Shown here: in pieces, positions 47,899 to 57,065 of the stretch | Layout: every line of letters starts with the position of its first letter | Position numbering within the stretch: the first letter of the stretch is position 1 | Source of the DNA: Synechococcus sp. BIOS-U3-1 | Lineage (GTDB): Bacteria; Cyanobacteriota; Cyanobacteriia; PCC-6307; Cyanobiaceae | Length of the DNA stretch: 64,000 nucleotides | Direction of reading: 5' to 3' | Assembly (NCBI RefSeq): GCF_014279975.1 | Contig: NZ_CP047936.1 | Coordinates: forward strand, 62,001-126,000 | Made by a program: the position numbers and the translations under genes | Notes under the pieces: model-generated | Databases searched by the model: none | Told to the model about the DNA's origin: nothing | What the model saw: the letters and a program-made list of their open reading frames with translations, nothing else

Positions 47899-49149
47899 TC
47901 AGTGGCCAAGTGCCCTTGATGCCACGAGATCGATCAGGTTGAGCTGGCGCGGCAGACAGCGTTCCAGGCTGTAGTGCTCAATGGCATCGAGATGAGCCTG
48001 ATGACCCAGTTTTTTAGCGAGGCTGCGATCTCTCAGCAGCCGGTCGACCTGCTCAGCAATCGCTTGTGGATTGAAAAAGTCCACCAGCAGACCGTTGTGC
48101 TCGTGATCAAGCACCTCCATCACCGGTTCTGTTGCTGAGCCCACGATGGCGCAGCCGCTGCTCATCGCTTCCAGCAAACTCCAGCTCAGCACGAACGGAT
48201 ACGTGAGATACACGTGGGCCTTGCTCAGTTGCAGCAAGGTGAGAAAGGGTTCGTAGTTGATGCGGCCCACGAAGTGCACCCGTGAGGGGTCGTATTCACC
48301 TTCGATTTCTGCGAGAAAGCGGTCGCACCATTCGCCGTCCTCGCAAGCTTTTCCGTAGCTGACGCCTTTTCGCTCACCAACCACCACAATCTGGGCGTCA
48401 GGTTGCAGTTCCTGAATCTTGGGGATGGCCCGAATGAAGGAGTGACAACCGCGGTAGGGCTCGATATGGCGGTTCACAAATGTGACCAGTTTGTCAGCGT
48501 TGGTCAGAGTGAGTTTGTCGTTAATTTCAAGCGATAATGTGCTGGGTTTTTTGGCGGGTCGGGCCTCATTAGAAATACCATCGTGAATCACTGAAAAGCG
48601 ATGGTGAAAACGCGCTGGATAGGAGCTTTTTTGGAACGCTGTTGGTGTAATGTTCCAAGTGGCATGATCAAGATTCAGTAACGTATTGGCATTCTTCATA
48701 TGAATCCGCCCTGAATTATTCCAGTCGTTGTCGTCGGGCTGCAACTCTGGGTCAAACGCACAATCAAATCCGTTCACGTTGTAGCAAAACTCTTGATACA
48801 TTAAGAGTGGAACGCCGGGCCAAATGTAGGGAAGGAATAGCAATTCTCCCCAGCCAGGATGACCACAGATGATGTCTGGTTTGAACCCCTTTCGCTTGAG
48901 TTCGGCGCACAGTTCTGCGCAAGCTTCGGCCCGGATGGCTTTAGTTTCTGTATCAAGGACTAATGGGTGAATGTCTGCACCATTTCCGCGCTTGGGTTGA
49001 TAAATGTAATGGTGATAACCCTTCACTTTGGCAATACTGCTTTCATTCATGCTGACTGAAACAACGGTATTGCCGCTTTGCCTTAAAAGTTGATAGCAGA
49101 TGTGCACATACTGGCCGGGAAAGTTCTGATGAACGAAGAGGATATTCAT
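47899..49149 (-). CDS. Glycosyltransferase family 4
   Basis: 416-aa GT-B enzyme. It begins MNILFVHQNFPGQYVHI, then GHPGWGELLFLP, with the donor domain VTFVNRHIEPYRGCHSFIRA, AQIVVVGERKG and an EX7E-like VLSWSLLEAMSSGCAIVG. Similar enzymes occur in cyanobacterial and proteobacterial surface-polysaccharide loci. It lies inverted between rfbD and rfbB, interrupting the dTDP-rhamnose genes. Its 5' half is more AT-rich than its 3' half and neighbours. Confidence 0.85.
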   Translation of the reverse strand: MNILFVHQNFPGQYVHICYQLLRQSGNTVVSVSMNESSIAKVKGYHHYIYQPKRGNGADIHPLVLDTETKAIRAEACAELCAELKRKGFKPDIICGHPGWGELLFLPYIWPGVPLLMYQEFCYNVNGFDCAFDPELQPDDNDWNNSGRIHMKNANTLLNLDHATWNITPTAFQKSSYPARFHHRFSVIHDGISNEARPAKKPSTLSLEINDKLTLTNADKLVTFVNRHIEPYRGCHSFIRAIPKIQELQPDAQIVVVGERKGVSYGKACEDGEWCDRFLAEIEGEYDPSRVHFVGRINYEPFLTLLQLSKAHVYLTYPFVLSWSLLEAMSSGCAIVGSATEPVMEVLDHEHNGLLVDFFNPQAIAEQVDRLLRDRSLAKKLGHQAHLDAIEHYSLERCLPRQLNLIDLVASRALGH

Positions 49150-49249
49150 GCCTGTCTCAGTCGGATAAAGATGATGTTGTCAGTTGCCCGAAGCCTGAAG
49201 GGTCCTGGTTCTGACTCTGGATTAATGTCAAACAGATTAATTTTCGATC

Positions 49250-50365
49250 ATGACTGAGATTCTGTTGCCCCCTGGCACACGCGTGCTGGTGACAGGTGGT
49301 GCGGGATTCATCGGCAGCTGCGTAGTCAGGCGTTTGCTCAGCTGGCCTGGGGTTGCGGTGATCACGCTCGACAAGATCGGTTACGCGAGTGATCTCACCA
49401 GTATTGATCGGGTGGTGGAAGGTCTTGGCTCTTCGGAGGCCAAAAGGCATCAGTTGTTGAAAATTGATCTAGCCGACGCCGCTGCAACGGATCAGGCCAT
49501 TCGGCAAGCGGACCCCGATCTGGTGATGCACTTGGCGGCTGAAAGCCATGTGGATCGTTCAATCGATGGCCCTGGTGCCTTCATTGAGAGCAACGTCACC
49601 GGCACCTTCAATCTGCTCCAGGCTGTTCGTCGCCATTGGCAGGAGCTGCCCAAAGAGCGCCAGAAGTGTTTTCGTTTTCATCACATCAGCACCGATGAGG
49701 TGTTCGGTTCCCTCGGCGATTCAGGCCGTTTTTCCGAAACCACCGCCTACGACCCCCGCAGTCCCTATTCCGCCAGCAAGGCGGCAAGCGATCACCTGGT
49801 CAGCGCCTGGCATCACACCTTCGGCTTGCCTGTTGTGCTCACCAATTGCTCGAACAACTACGGGCCCTGGCAGTTTCCGGAAAAACTGATCCCAGTGGTG
49901 ATTCTCAAGGCGGTGGCCGGTGAACCCATCCCCCTCTATGGCGACGGCGCCAACGTGCGCGATTGGTTGTATGTGGAAGACCATGTGGAGGCCCTATTGC
50001 TTGCCGCCACCCGTGGCCGCCTGGGAGAGAGCTACTGCGTGGGTGGTGCCGGTGATCATGGCTCGGCCAGTGAGCGCACCAATCGCGACGTGGTGGAAAC
50101 GATCTGCTCCCTGATGGATCAGCTGCGGCCTGATGGTGCGCCCCATGCCCGCCTGATTACACGTGTGGGCGATCGCCCCGGTCACGACAGGCGCTATGCC
50201 ATTGACGCCTCCAAGATCTCCAGAGACTTGGGCTGGCAGCCTCGCCATAGTTTTGAGCAGGGCCTTGAAGCCACCGTGCGCTGGTATCTCGATCACCTGT
50301 TCTGGTGTGACAAGGTGCGTGAGCGGGCCGGCTACGGCGGTGAGCGCATCGGTACCCAGGGATGA
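49250..50365 (+). CDS. rfbB: dTDP-glucose 4,6-dehydratase
   Basis: 371 aa SDR enzyme. NAD-binding VTGGAGFIGSCVVRRLL, HLAAESHVDRSIDGPGAF, HISTDEVFGSLG and the YSASKAASDHLV catalytic motif (Tyr-x3-Lys), followed by TNCSNNYGPWQFPEKLIP, are all classic RmlB. It produces dTDP-4-dehydro-6-deoxyglucose for rfbC. It overlaps the next gene by 4 bp, linking rhamnose supply with transfer. Confidence 0.95.
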   Translation: MTEILLPPGTRVLVTGGAGFIGSCVVRRLLSWPGVAVITLDKIGYASDLTSIDRVVEGLGSSEAKRHQLLKIDLADAAATDQAIRQADPDLVMHLAAESHVDRSIDGPGAFIESNVTGTFNLLQAVRRHWQELPKERQKCFRFHHISTDEVFGSLGDSGRFSETTAYDPRSPYSASKAASDHLVSAWHHTFGLPVVLTNCSNNYGPWQFPEKLIPVVILKAVAGEPIPLYGDGANVRDWLYVEDHVEALLLAATRGRLGESYCVGGAGDHGSASERTNRDVVETICSLMDQLRPDGAPHARLITRVGDRPGHDRRYAIDASKISRDLGWQPRHSFEQGLEATVRWYLDHLFWCDKVRERAGYGGERIGTQG

Positions 50366-51624
50366 ACCGGTCTTGGTCACTGATCTGGCTCAGTGTTGGG
50401 CTGGATTTGTTCGGGGTTTTCTTGAGTGCCCTGTTAGCAGCGGCTCTGCGCGGTCACAATCCTGCGCTGGTGTTGCAGGGGGATGGTCTTGTGTTTGGGC
50501 TTGGCTTTCTGCTGCTGGCATGGTTTTTAGGGGGGTATTCCTTCCTGCGCTGGCCATGGATGCCCTACCGGCAGCTGTTACAGCGCTGGCTTGTGGTGGT
50601 GGGCAGTGCCCTTGCCTTGGCTGTGCTTGTGGGTTGGCTGTTGAATGCTGCGCCTGCGGCGGTGTGGTTTCAGCGCAGCACGCTGCTCATCCTTGGCTTG
50701 ATTCTGGTGGCCTGGGGATCTTTGACGCGGTTTTGGCTGCATCCCTTGGCGAGGCAACAGGCATCTGGAAGGTTGACTCGCTCATCGGTGTTTCGGCGTC
50801 GATCTTCTTTGGAGATTGCCCAAGACGAGACGGCTGACCCGCCAAGGCGGCAACTGTTGCTGCTGTTTGTGGCGTATCACCCTTCGCCATTGGAGGTGAA
50901 GCAGCTGCAGGCCTGCCTGAACGAGCTGTCGCCGCAGGTGGGCTACGCAGTGGTGGTGAATGACCACCATCCAGGTGAGCCGGTGGATCAACTGCAGGCC
51001 GGAGCTGATTGTTTTCTCACCAATCGCGATAACCCTGGCTATGGGCGGGCTGTGAATCGCTTGGTGGTGCGGCTCGGCCAGCTCGCCCCGTACATCGGGG
51101 TTCTCAATACGGATCTCTCCTGGCAGGCGGGCACCTTTGAGCTGCTTGTTGGCTGGTTGCAGCAGCACCCGCAGGTGAGCCTGGCGGTCCCGCAGATCCT
51201 TGATGAAGCTGGCACCCCCCAGCAGCTTTGTAAGCAGCACCCAACCGTGCTGGGTCTGTTCAGTCGCCGTTTTCTACCGGGATGGCTCAAGCCCAACTGG
51301 CTGAAGCGTTATGACCGCTGGTACGTGATGGCGGATCAGAACTACCAGGAGGTGTTTGAAGCGCCCTATCTCAGCGGTTGTTGCATGTTGATCCGCAGTG
51401 AAGCCTTCAGCCGTGCAGGCGGCTTTGATGAGCGTTATTTCCTCTATCTCGAGGATGCCGACATCACCCGCAGCCTCGCTCGCGATGGTCAGTGTGTGCA
51501 CTTGCCGGTCGCCGGCGTGGTGCATGGCTGGGGTCGTGGCAACTACAGCAACCTGGGCCTGATGGCCGTGAATCTCACCAGTGCCTGGCATTACTTCCGT
51601 AAGTGGGGCTGGGCGCTCTGGTGA
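50362..51624 (+). CDS. GT2 glycosyltransferase fused to membrane module
   Basis: 420 aa. Residues 1-130 hold about four transmembrane helices that resemble the N-terminal membrane module of the sugar phosphotransferase at 32253-33599; LGGYSFLRW parallels FGSYTVLRW, and QLLQRWLVV parallels VLLQRLLLT. Residues 165-415 are a rhamnosyltransferase-like GT2 domain: LLLLFVAYHPS, NRDNPGYGRAVN, GVLNTDLSW, GGFDERYFLYLEDADITRSL. It probably adds rhamnose at the membrane. It overlaps both neighbours by 4 bp or less. Confidence 0.85.
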   Translation: MNRSWSLIWLSVGLDLFGVFLSALLAAALRGHNPALVLQGDGLVFGLGFLLLAWFLGGYSFLRWPWMPYRQLLQRWLVVVGSALALAVLVGWLLNAAPAAVWFQRSTLLILGLILVAWGSLTRFWLHPLARQQASGRLTRSSVFRRRSSLEIAQDETADPPRRQLLLLFVAYHPSPLEVKQLQACLNELSPQVGYAVVVNDHHPGEPVDQLQAGADCFLTNRDNPGYGRAVNRLVVRLGQLAPYIGVLNTDLSWQAGTFELLVGWLQQHPQVSLAVPQILDEAGTPQQLCKQHPTVLGLFSRRFLPGWLKPNWLKRYDRWYVMADQNYQEVFEAPYLSGCCMLIRSEAFSRAGGFDERYFLYLEDADITRSLARDGQCVHLPVAGVVHGWGRGNYSNLGLMAVNLTSAWHYFRKWGWALW

Positions 51625-52553
51625 TTGAGGTTGTTCTTCCCACTTACAACGGTGCTGCCTATCTCAGGCAACAGATCGCCTCGATCGATCAGCAGACGCT
51701 TCGTCCCCAGCGGCTGCTGTTGCGCGACGACGGCTCCAGCGATGGCACTGCGGAGTTGCTCGCTTGCCTCAAGCGTGAGTACGGCGATTGGCTGGAGCTG
51801 CTGCCAGCGGACGGCAACCTTGGCTGCACTGCCAATGTGAACAGGCTGCTGGAAGCCACAAAAGCTGCTTATGTGGCGCTTGCCGATCAGGACGACGTTT
51901 GGCTGCCTCACAAATTGGAAGCCTCCCTGGCCCTGTTGCAGCAGTTGGAGCGGAGCCGAGGAGATAAGACACCTCTCTTGGTGCACAGCGATCTGGAGTT
52001 GGTCGACGGCGAAGGGGCGTCGCTTGGAAGCACTTATCTGCAACGTCAGCGACTGGATCCGTTGCGCACCGCACCGGAGCATCTGGTGCTTACCAATGTG
52101 GTGACCGGTTGCACCGTGCTGCTCAATCGTGCACTGCTGAAAAAGGCTTTGCCGATACCTGCGGAGGCCCTGATGCACGACTGGTGGCTGGCTCTGGTGG
52201 CCAGTCGTATCGGTGAGATTGGCTTGCTTCCCGAGCCAACGGTGCGGTATCGCCAGCACGGCACCAATGTGCTGGGAGCTCAGGGTCTTGGTCTGAGCTA
52301 TTGGATGCAAAGGCTGCGGAATTTGTTTGCTGACCCCTCTGCGGGCGGGCATACCCGGGCTGCCTTGCGACAGGCGGAGTTGTTTGAACAGCGTTATGGC
52401 CAGCCACTGTCAGCCTTGCCGGCTTTGTTGCAGCTGCCGCGCAGGCGTCGATGGTGGGCTTTGCTGAAGCTTTCATCCGAGCAACGTCCGAGCAAACATG
52501 GTCCTTTGCGGACGCTGGGGTTATACGGTCTCCTGGCTTGGCTACCACGATGA
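51621..52553 (+). CDS. Glycosyltransferase family 2 (rhamnosyltransferase-like)
   Basis: 310 aa with the GTG at 51621, which overlaps the upstream stop (GTGA). A longer frame from 51603 is less likely. The domain opens IEVVLPTYNGAAYLRQQIASI, then LLRDDGSSDGTAELL, VALADQDDVWLPHKL and EALMHDWWLALVAS, all typical of rhamnosyl- and related transferases. A Trp/Arg-rich C terminus may contact the membrane. Confidence 0.88.
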   Translation: MIEVVLPTYNGAAYLRQQIASIDQQTLRPQRLLLRDDGSSDGTAELLACLKREYGDWLELLPADGNLGCTANVNRLLEATKAAYVALADQDDVWLPHKLEASLALLQQLERSRGDKTPLLVHSDLELVDGEGASLGSTYLQRQRLDPLRTAPEHLVLTNVVTGCTVLLNRALLKKALPIPAEALMHDWWLALVASRIGEIGLLPEPTVRYRQHGTNVLGAQGLGLSYWMQRLRNLFADPSAGGHTRAALRQAELFEQRYGQPLSALPALLQLPRRRRWWALLKLSSEQRPSKHGPLRTLGLYGLLAWLPR

Positions 52554-54454
52554 AATTCCGCAACCTGATCAGTCGATTGCGCACGTCGTCTCAGGTGTTC
52601 CGCGCCGATCCAGGAGCGTTGATGCGGGTGCCCCGCTTTCTATGGCGTGCCCTGCGTGAAGGGCCTGCTGTTAGTGCCGCACGTCTGCGGGAGTTAAGCG
52701 ACCCTTCACGCTTTGCGCCCGGTTATCAAAGCTGGCTTCAGGAATTTCATGTTCCATCACAGCAGGAAAGTGAAGCGATGGAGGCCTGGGCTCGGGATTG
52801 GCTGCATGCACCCAGGATTGCGGTGCTGATGCCAGTTTTTAACCCTAAACCTGAATGGTTGCAACAGGCGATTGATTCAGTGCGTGAGCAGATTTATCCC
52901 CATTGGCAGCTTTGTATTGCTGATGACTGCTCCACGGATCCGCAGATTCATCAAATTCTGGAAGCTGCAGCGGCGTCCGATCCACGCATTCAGGTTGTCT
53001 TCCGTAACGACAATGGCCATATTTCTGCGTGCTCAAATTCGGCGCTTGACCTGGTTGATTGCCCATGGATGGCTCTGCTGGATCACGACGACTTGCTATC
53101 AGTCGATGCTCTGGCCTGGATAGCTCGCGCTATTCATGATCACCCACAGGCTCGCTTGTTTTACTCGGATGAGGATAAAGTTGGTAAAAATGGTGAAAAT
53201 GTAGATCCCTATTTTAAGTCTGATTGGGACCCTCTTCTGATGGAATCCCAGAACATGTTTTGCCACTTAGGGGTTTTCGAAACCGAACTTGTGCGCAAGC
53301 TCGGAGGATTTCGTATTGGCTTTGAGGGTGCACAAGATCATGATCTCGTGTTGCGATGTACTGAGACAGTTCAGAGATCGCAGATTGTTCATATTCCGCG
53401 AATTCTTTATCACTGGCGTGTTCATTCGCAAAGTACGGCGTCCGGTTCCAATGCCAAGCCCTACAGCGATGATGCTGGGATCAAGGCTGTTGAAGGCTAT
53501 CTTCAGCGGCAGGGTCTTCCTGTCCAATCAGTTGAGCGCATCGCAGCAGGAATGCATCCCAAGTTTTCTCTTCCTGTTGATGGACCTTGTGTGAGTGTGA
53601 TCATTCCCACTCGCAATGGACTCAATGTTTTAAGGCCGTGCCTTCTGAGTTTGATTGAGCAGACTGACTACGCCAACCTTGAGATTTTGGTTGTCGATAA
53701 TGGTTCTGATGATTCGGAGACGTTGATCTTTCTGCAAGATCTCGAGCAGCAAGGCTCGATCCGTGTTTTGAGAGATCCAAGTCCATTTAATTATTCCGCA
53801 CTCAACAACAGCGCTGTTGAAAAGGCGACTGGGGACTGGATTTGCTTATTAAATAACGATATTGAAGTCATCAATGCTGATTGGTTGTCGCACTTGCTGT
53901 CTTACGCAATGCGGCCCGGGGTTGGAGCTGTGGGAGCGCGCTTGTTGTATCCCAACCGCACGATTCAGCATGGTGGTGTTCTCCTCGGTGTGGGTGGTGT
54001 CGCAGGACATGCCCACCATGGTCTTGCAGAGGATGCTTACGGATATTTCAGTCGTGCTCAATTGGTTCAGGAGGTTTCCGCTGTTACGGCAGCCTGTCTA
54101 CTAGTCAGCAAGACAAACTACCAAGCTGTAGGCGGACTTGACGCGGACAATCTCAGTGTGGCATTCAATGATGTTGATTTCTGCCTCAAGCTGATTGAGA
54201 AAGGACTGCATAATGTCTATGCACCATCGGCTGTTTTGCTACATCACGAATCAGTGAGTCGTGGCTATGAAGACACCCCGGAGAAGCAGGCTCGATTCTC
54301 ATCTGAAGTGGCCTGGATGCAGCAGCGATGGGAAAATTACCTAACTTGTGATCCTGCTTATAACCCTAATCTCGCTTTAGATGGAGAACCTTTCAGGCTT
54401 GCGAAGCAGCCTCGTTTGCAGGGCTGGCCTGTTGCACAACCGCTGCAATCTTGA
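52550..54454 (+). CDS. Tandem-domain GT2 glycosyltransferase
   Basis: 634 aa with the ATG at 52550 (ATGA overlap with the preceding stop). There are two GT-A modules: the first from about residue 89 (RIAVLMPVFNPKPEWLQQAI, LLDHDDLL, FEGAQDHDLVLR), the second from about 345 (VSVIIPTRNGLNVLRPCLLS, VVDNGSDDSE, CLLNNDIEVI, FNDVDFCLKLIEKG). Such tandem enzymes often add two sugars or act as O-antigen polymerases. The middle part of the gene is noticeably more AT-rich than the 5' end. It ends the rfbB operon and faces the sulfotransferase fusion gene tail to tail, 4 bp apart. Confidence 0.88.
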   Translation: MKFRNLISRLRTSSQVFRADPGALMRVPRFLWRALREGPAVSAARLRELSDPSRFAPGYQSWLQEFHVPSQQESEAMEAWARDWLHAPRIAVLMPVFNPKPEWLQQAIDSVREQIYPHWQLCIADDCSTDPQIHQILEAAAASDPRIQVVFRNDNGHISACSNSALDLVDCPWMALLDHDDLLSVDALAWIARAIHDHPQARLFYSDEDKVGKNGENVDPYFKSDWDPLLMESQNMFCHLGVFETELVRKLGGFRIGFEGAQDHDLVLRCTETVQRSQIVHIPRILYHWRVHSQSTASGSNAKPYSDDAGIKAVEGYLQRQGLPVQSVERIAAGMHPKFSLPVDGPCVSVIIPTRNGLNVLRPCLLSLIEQTDYANLEILVVDNGSDDSETLIFLQDLEQQGSIRVLRDPSPFNYSALNNSAVEKATGDWICLLNNDIEVINADWLSHLLSYAMRPGVGAVGARLLYPNRTIQHGGVLLGVGGVAGHAHHGLAEDAYGYFSRAQLVQEVSAVTAACLLVSKTNYQAVGGLDADNLSVAFNDVDFCLKLIEKGLHNVYAPSAVLLHHESVSRGYEDTPEKQARFSSEVAWMQQRWENYLTCDPAYNPNLALDGEPFRLAKQPRLQGWPVAQPLQS

Positions 54455-54458
54455 GTTG

Positions 54459-57065
54459 TTAGAGGGGCCAAATCGCCCGGTCATGGCATTGGGGAAGATC
54501 CAGCCAAGGATGTCGCATCTGCAACAGGCGACTGAGTCGGCGTTCCTGCTGAGTTGTACTTTCAGCCCGCATTGAGTTTTCGTGGCTGGTGTAAGTCGCC
54601 AGAACCTGAGGGCACAGCACACCGTGCCAGCCTCGGTCGATCAGCGAGCACCAGAAATCAAAGTCTTCCCAGCCGCCTGGGATGTGGGTGTAGCCCCCTA
54701 CCGCTTTCCATGCTTCATGCCGCACCAAGGCCATGGCATCGATGTAGTTGCCGCCGCGAAACTGTTGCTGCTGCCAGGGGATATCGCTTACCAGCACCCT
54801 TTGGTCATCGCTTCCCTGTTCTGGCTTCACGCGCACAAGGCTATGTATGACCGCGCAATGGCAATCGGCTTGCAGAGCAAGATGCCCACAGTGTTTTACA
54901 GCGTTGCTGTCGAGAGAATTGTCGGCATCCAGCACAAAGCACCAGGCGCTGCTTGCCGCTTCAAAAGCAGTGTTTCGCGCTGAGGCTAGTCCGCCATTCT
55001 CGCTGTGTTGAATCAGCAGGCAGCGACCCAGATGCGAATGATGGTTGTCCATCCACGACTGCACGACGGCGGCGCTGTTGTCGCTCGAGGCGTCGTCGAC
55101 AACGATTAATTCGATGCGTGCGGCGTCGGTCTGCTCCAGCACACTGTTCAACGCATCGAGGATTCTGGAGCTGTAGTTGTAGAGGCTGACACAAACGCTG
55201 ATGCCATCAATCAGGGGCTCAGCACCGCTCGTATACAGCAGGTTGGAGCTGGGCTTAGGGGTGTCACTGACCGTGGTTGATGGGCAGCCTTGGCGATACC
55301 AGTTCAGTTCTTGAAGCAGCTCTTTAGCGCCGATGGGTTCTTGCAAGATCAGGATCGGTGCGGTCTGTCGTTGGTTGGACTGCACCAGTACTTGCCATGC
55401 CTGCCATATGTCTTCCTCCGGCGTCGGCTGCTGTCGCACGATCTCCAGGCCAGCATTTAGACAGCCCTGAAGCCATTGCGCCATCAGCCAGGCTGTTTTT
55501 GGATTATTGGATTCAAGACTGTTGAAGCCTGGAATACTCAGCAGTGGGGCCTGCAGGTTTCGGTTGAAACCTGGGTTGGTGTTGCTCAGGCACAGTGTCG
55601 AACCCAGATCTTTCAATCGCCTCGGCTCGGCGAGTCCAAGTTCGGTTGCGCAGGATTCCCAGGTTGTCGTTGAAGCTCTCAAGTAGTGGTTCACCGCTCG
55701 CGATGGTGTGACCCAGGAGGCGTTAATTCCAAACTGGCGTAGGAATTGCACGCGTTTGCGATCGGGGTCCCAAACCCGCTCCAGTTGAGCGAGGTGCAAC
55801 AGTTCTTTCGAGCCCTCAGCACCGATGAGCACATCAGCAAGGTTGAGGGCAATCGGGCTGACGCCCTGGCTGCCCATCACCTGGGCTTCAAAGACTTTGC
55901 TTGGATCGGAGTCGATCGGACAGTGCTGAATCCAGGCGTGAACGGGCCACTGATTGAGGTCCCCGCCGCGCACCTGAATCGTGATGTTGTCATGGCTTGC
56001 TCTCCAGCTTTCAGCGGCAGGAACAGGGCCAGCCAGGGCGGCGATGTGTTCGAGTTCAAAGCTGCGAAACCCATGCGTTTCCCACGAGTGCAGTTGGTGT
56101 TCTGCTGCCGGCCCCTGGCTGCCGCACATCACTTCCGCTAGTCGGCCCCATGGGTGATCGGCAACACGATTCGCGGGGGGGAGACCGCGCTTAATTTGCA
56201 GGTTGCGTTTGAGTTGGCTACGCCGGCGTGGCAATGGGGCTAGCGCCGGAGGGTCCAGCTGTTTGCTCAGCCACTGCTCCAGGCTTTGTCGATTGGTTGG
56301 TTCTAGAGCCAGCTTTGCAAGACGTCGATAGAGCTTTTTCACCGTGCCGGCAACAGGAGCAGGCAGTTGGCTTTGCTGACTACGGCGGTGCTCTGGTCTT
56401 ATGGCCTTCAAGGCCTGCTGTTGCTGCTCTTTGGAACTCAACGGCGCAAGGTTGCGGACTTGCCTGAGCGCTTTGTCTGGATCAAACCAGTGGCTGTAGC
56501 TCAGCACTTGCATGGGAAGATCAGCGCCATCACGCAGCACCTGCGCGTTGTGATGCCACCAGAGGCGCTGAGCCCGCCATCCATCCATCCCGGTGATGGA
56601 CTGATCCCGACGCACGAGAGACACCATCACCTCAGCAGGATCCCGGATCGCCAGCAGCAGCTGCAGAGGGATGTTCAGGCTTTCGCAGGCTTGCTTCCAC
56701 AGTGGCAGCAGCAGACTGCTGCGTGGATCCTTGATCGCCCATGGACCTGTCTGAGCCTCCGCTTCTGAGTGCAGAAGTGTCTTGAGATCACCCAAGGCTC
56801 GCTGCCCTCGGTTGCTGTCCAGCCACCCTTGCGGCAGTGGCTGCATCCCTCGCGGTGAGGGCCACCAGCGCTCCAGATCGATCAGCAGCTCTTCTTGTAG
56901 AGCGGTCACGTCGGCACGTTCGAAGTAGCCCTCGGGGTTATGAGTATCACCGTCCAGCAAGGGTCCCGGCATTGCGATGCCACAGGCTGGCAACAACGAC
57001 CCCAGCAGGGACGTGCCGCTGCGATGCATGCCGACGACCAGGATGAGAGGTGCTCGCTGATTCAT
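54459..57065 (-). CDS. Sulfotransferase-GT2 fusion protein
   Basis: 868 aa, three parts. Residues 1-250 are a PAPS-dependent sulfotransferase: GMHRSGTS (12-19) is the 5'-phosphosulfate loop and IKDPRSS (111-117) the 3'-phosphate motif. Residues 250-615 are an unassigned linker with Pro/Arg/Leu-rich stretches. From about residue 621 there is a GT2 domain: GISVCVSLYNYSSRILDALN, VVDDASSD, VLDADNS and GGWEDFDFW. A single chain that adds and sulfates a sugar would be a plausible function, but this is inference. It overlaps the SGNH gene by 4 bp. Confidence 0.85.
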   Translation of the reverse strand: MNQRAPLILVVGMHRSGTSLLGSLLPACGIAMPGPLLDGDTHNPEGYFERADVTALQEELLIDLERWWPSPRGMQPLPQGWLDSNRGQRALGDLKTLLHSEAEAQTGPWAIKDPRSSLLLPLWKQACESLNIPLQLLLAIRDPAEVMVSLVRRDQSITGMDGWRAQRLWWHHNAQVLRDGADLPMQVLSYSHWFDPDKALRQVRNLAPLSSKEQQQQALKAIRPEHRRSQQSQLPAPVAGTVKKLYRRLAKLALEPTNRQSLEQWLSKQLDPPALAPLPRRRSQLKRNLQIKRGLPPANRVADHPWGRLAEVMCGSQGPAAEHQLHSWETHGFRSFELEHIAALAGPVPAAESWRASHDNITIQVRGGDLNQWPVHAWIQHCPIDSDPSKVFEAQVMGSQGVSPIALNLADVLIGAEGSKELLHLAQLERVWDPDRKRVQFLRQFGINASWVTPSRAVNHYLRASTTTWESCATELGLAEPRRLKDLGSTLCLSNTNPGFNRNLQAPLLSIPGFNSLESNNPKTAWLMAQWLQGCLNAGLEIVRQQPTPEEDIWQAWQVLVQSNQRQTAPILILQEPIGAKELLQELNWYRQGCPSTTVSDTPKPSSNLLYTSGAEPLIDGISVCVSLYNYSSRILDALNSVLEQTDAARIELIVVDDASSDNSAAVVQSWMDNHHSHLGRCLLIQHSENGGLASARNTAFEAASSAWCFVLDADNSLDSNAVKHCGHLALQADCHCAVIHSLVRVKPEQGSDDQRVLVSDIPWQQQQFRGGNYIDAMALVRHEAWKAVGGYTHIPGGWEDFDFWCSLIDRGWHGVLCPQVLATYTSHENSMRAESTTQQERRLSRLLQMRHPWLDLPQCHDRAIWPL

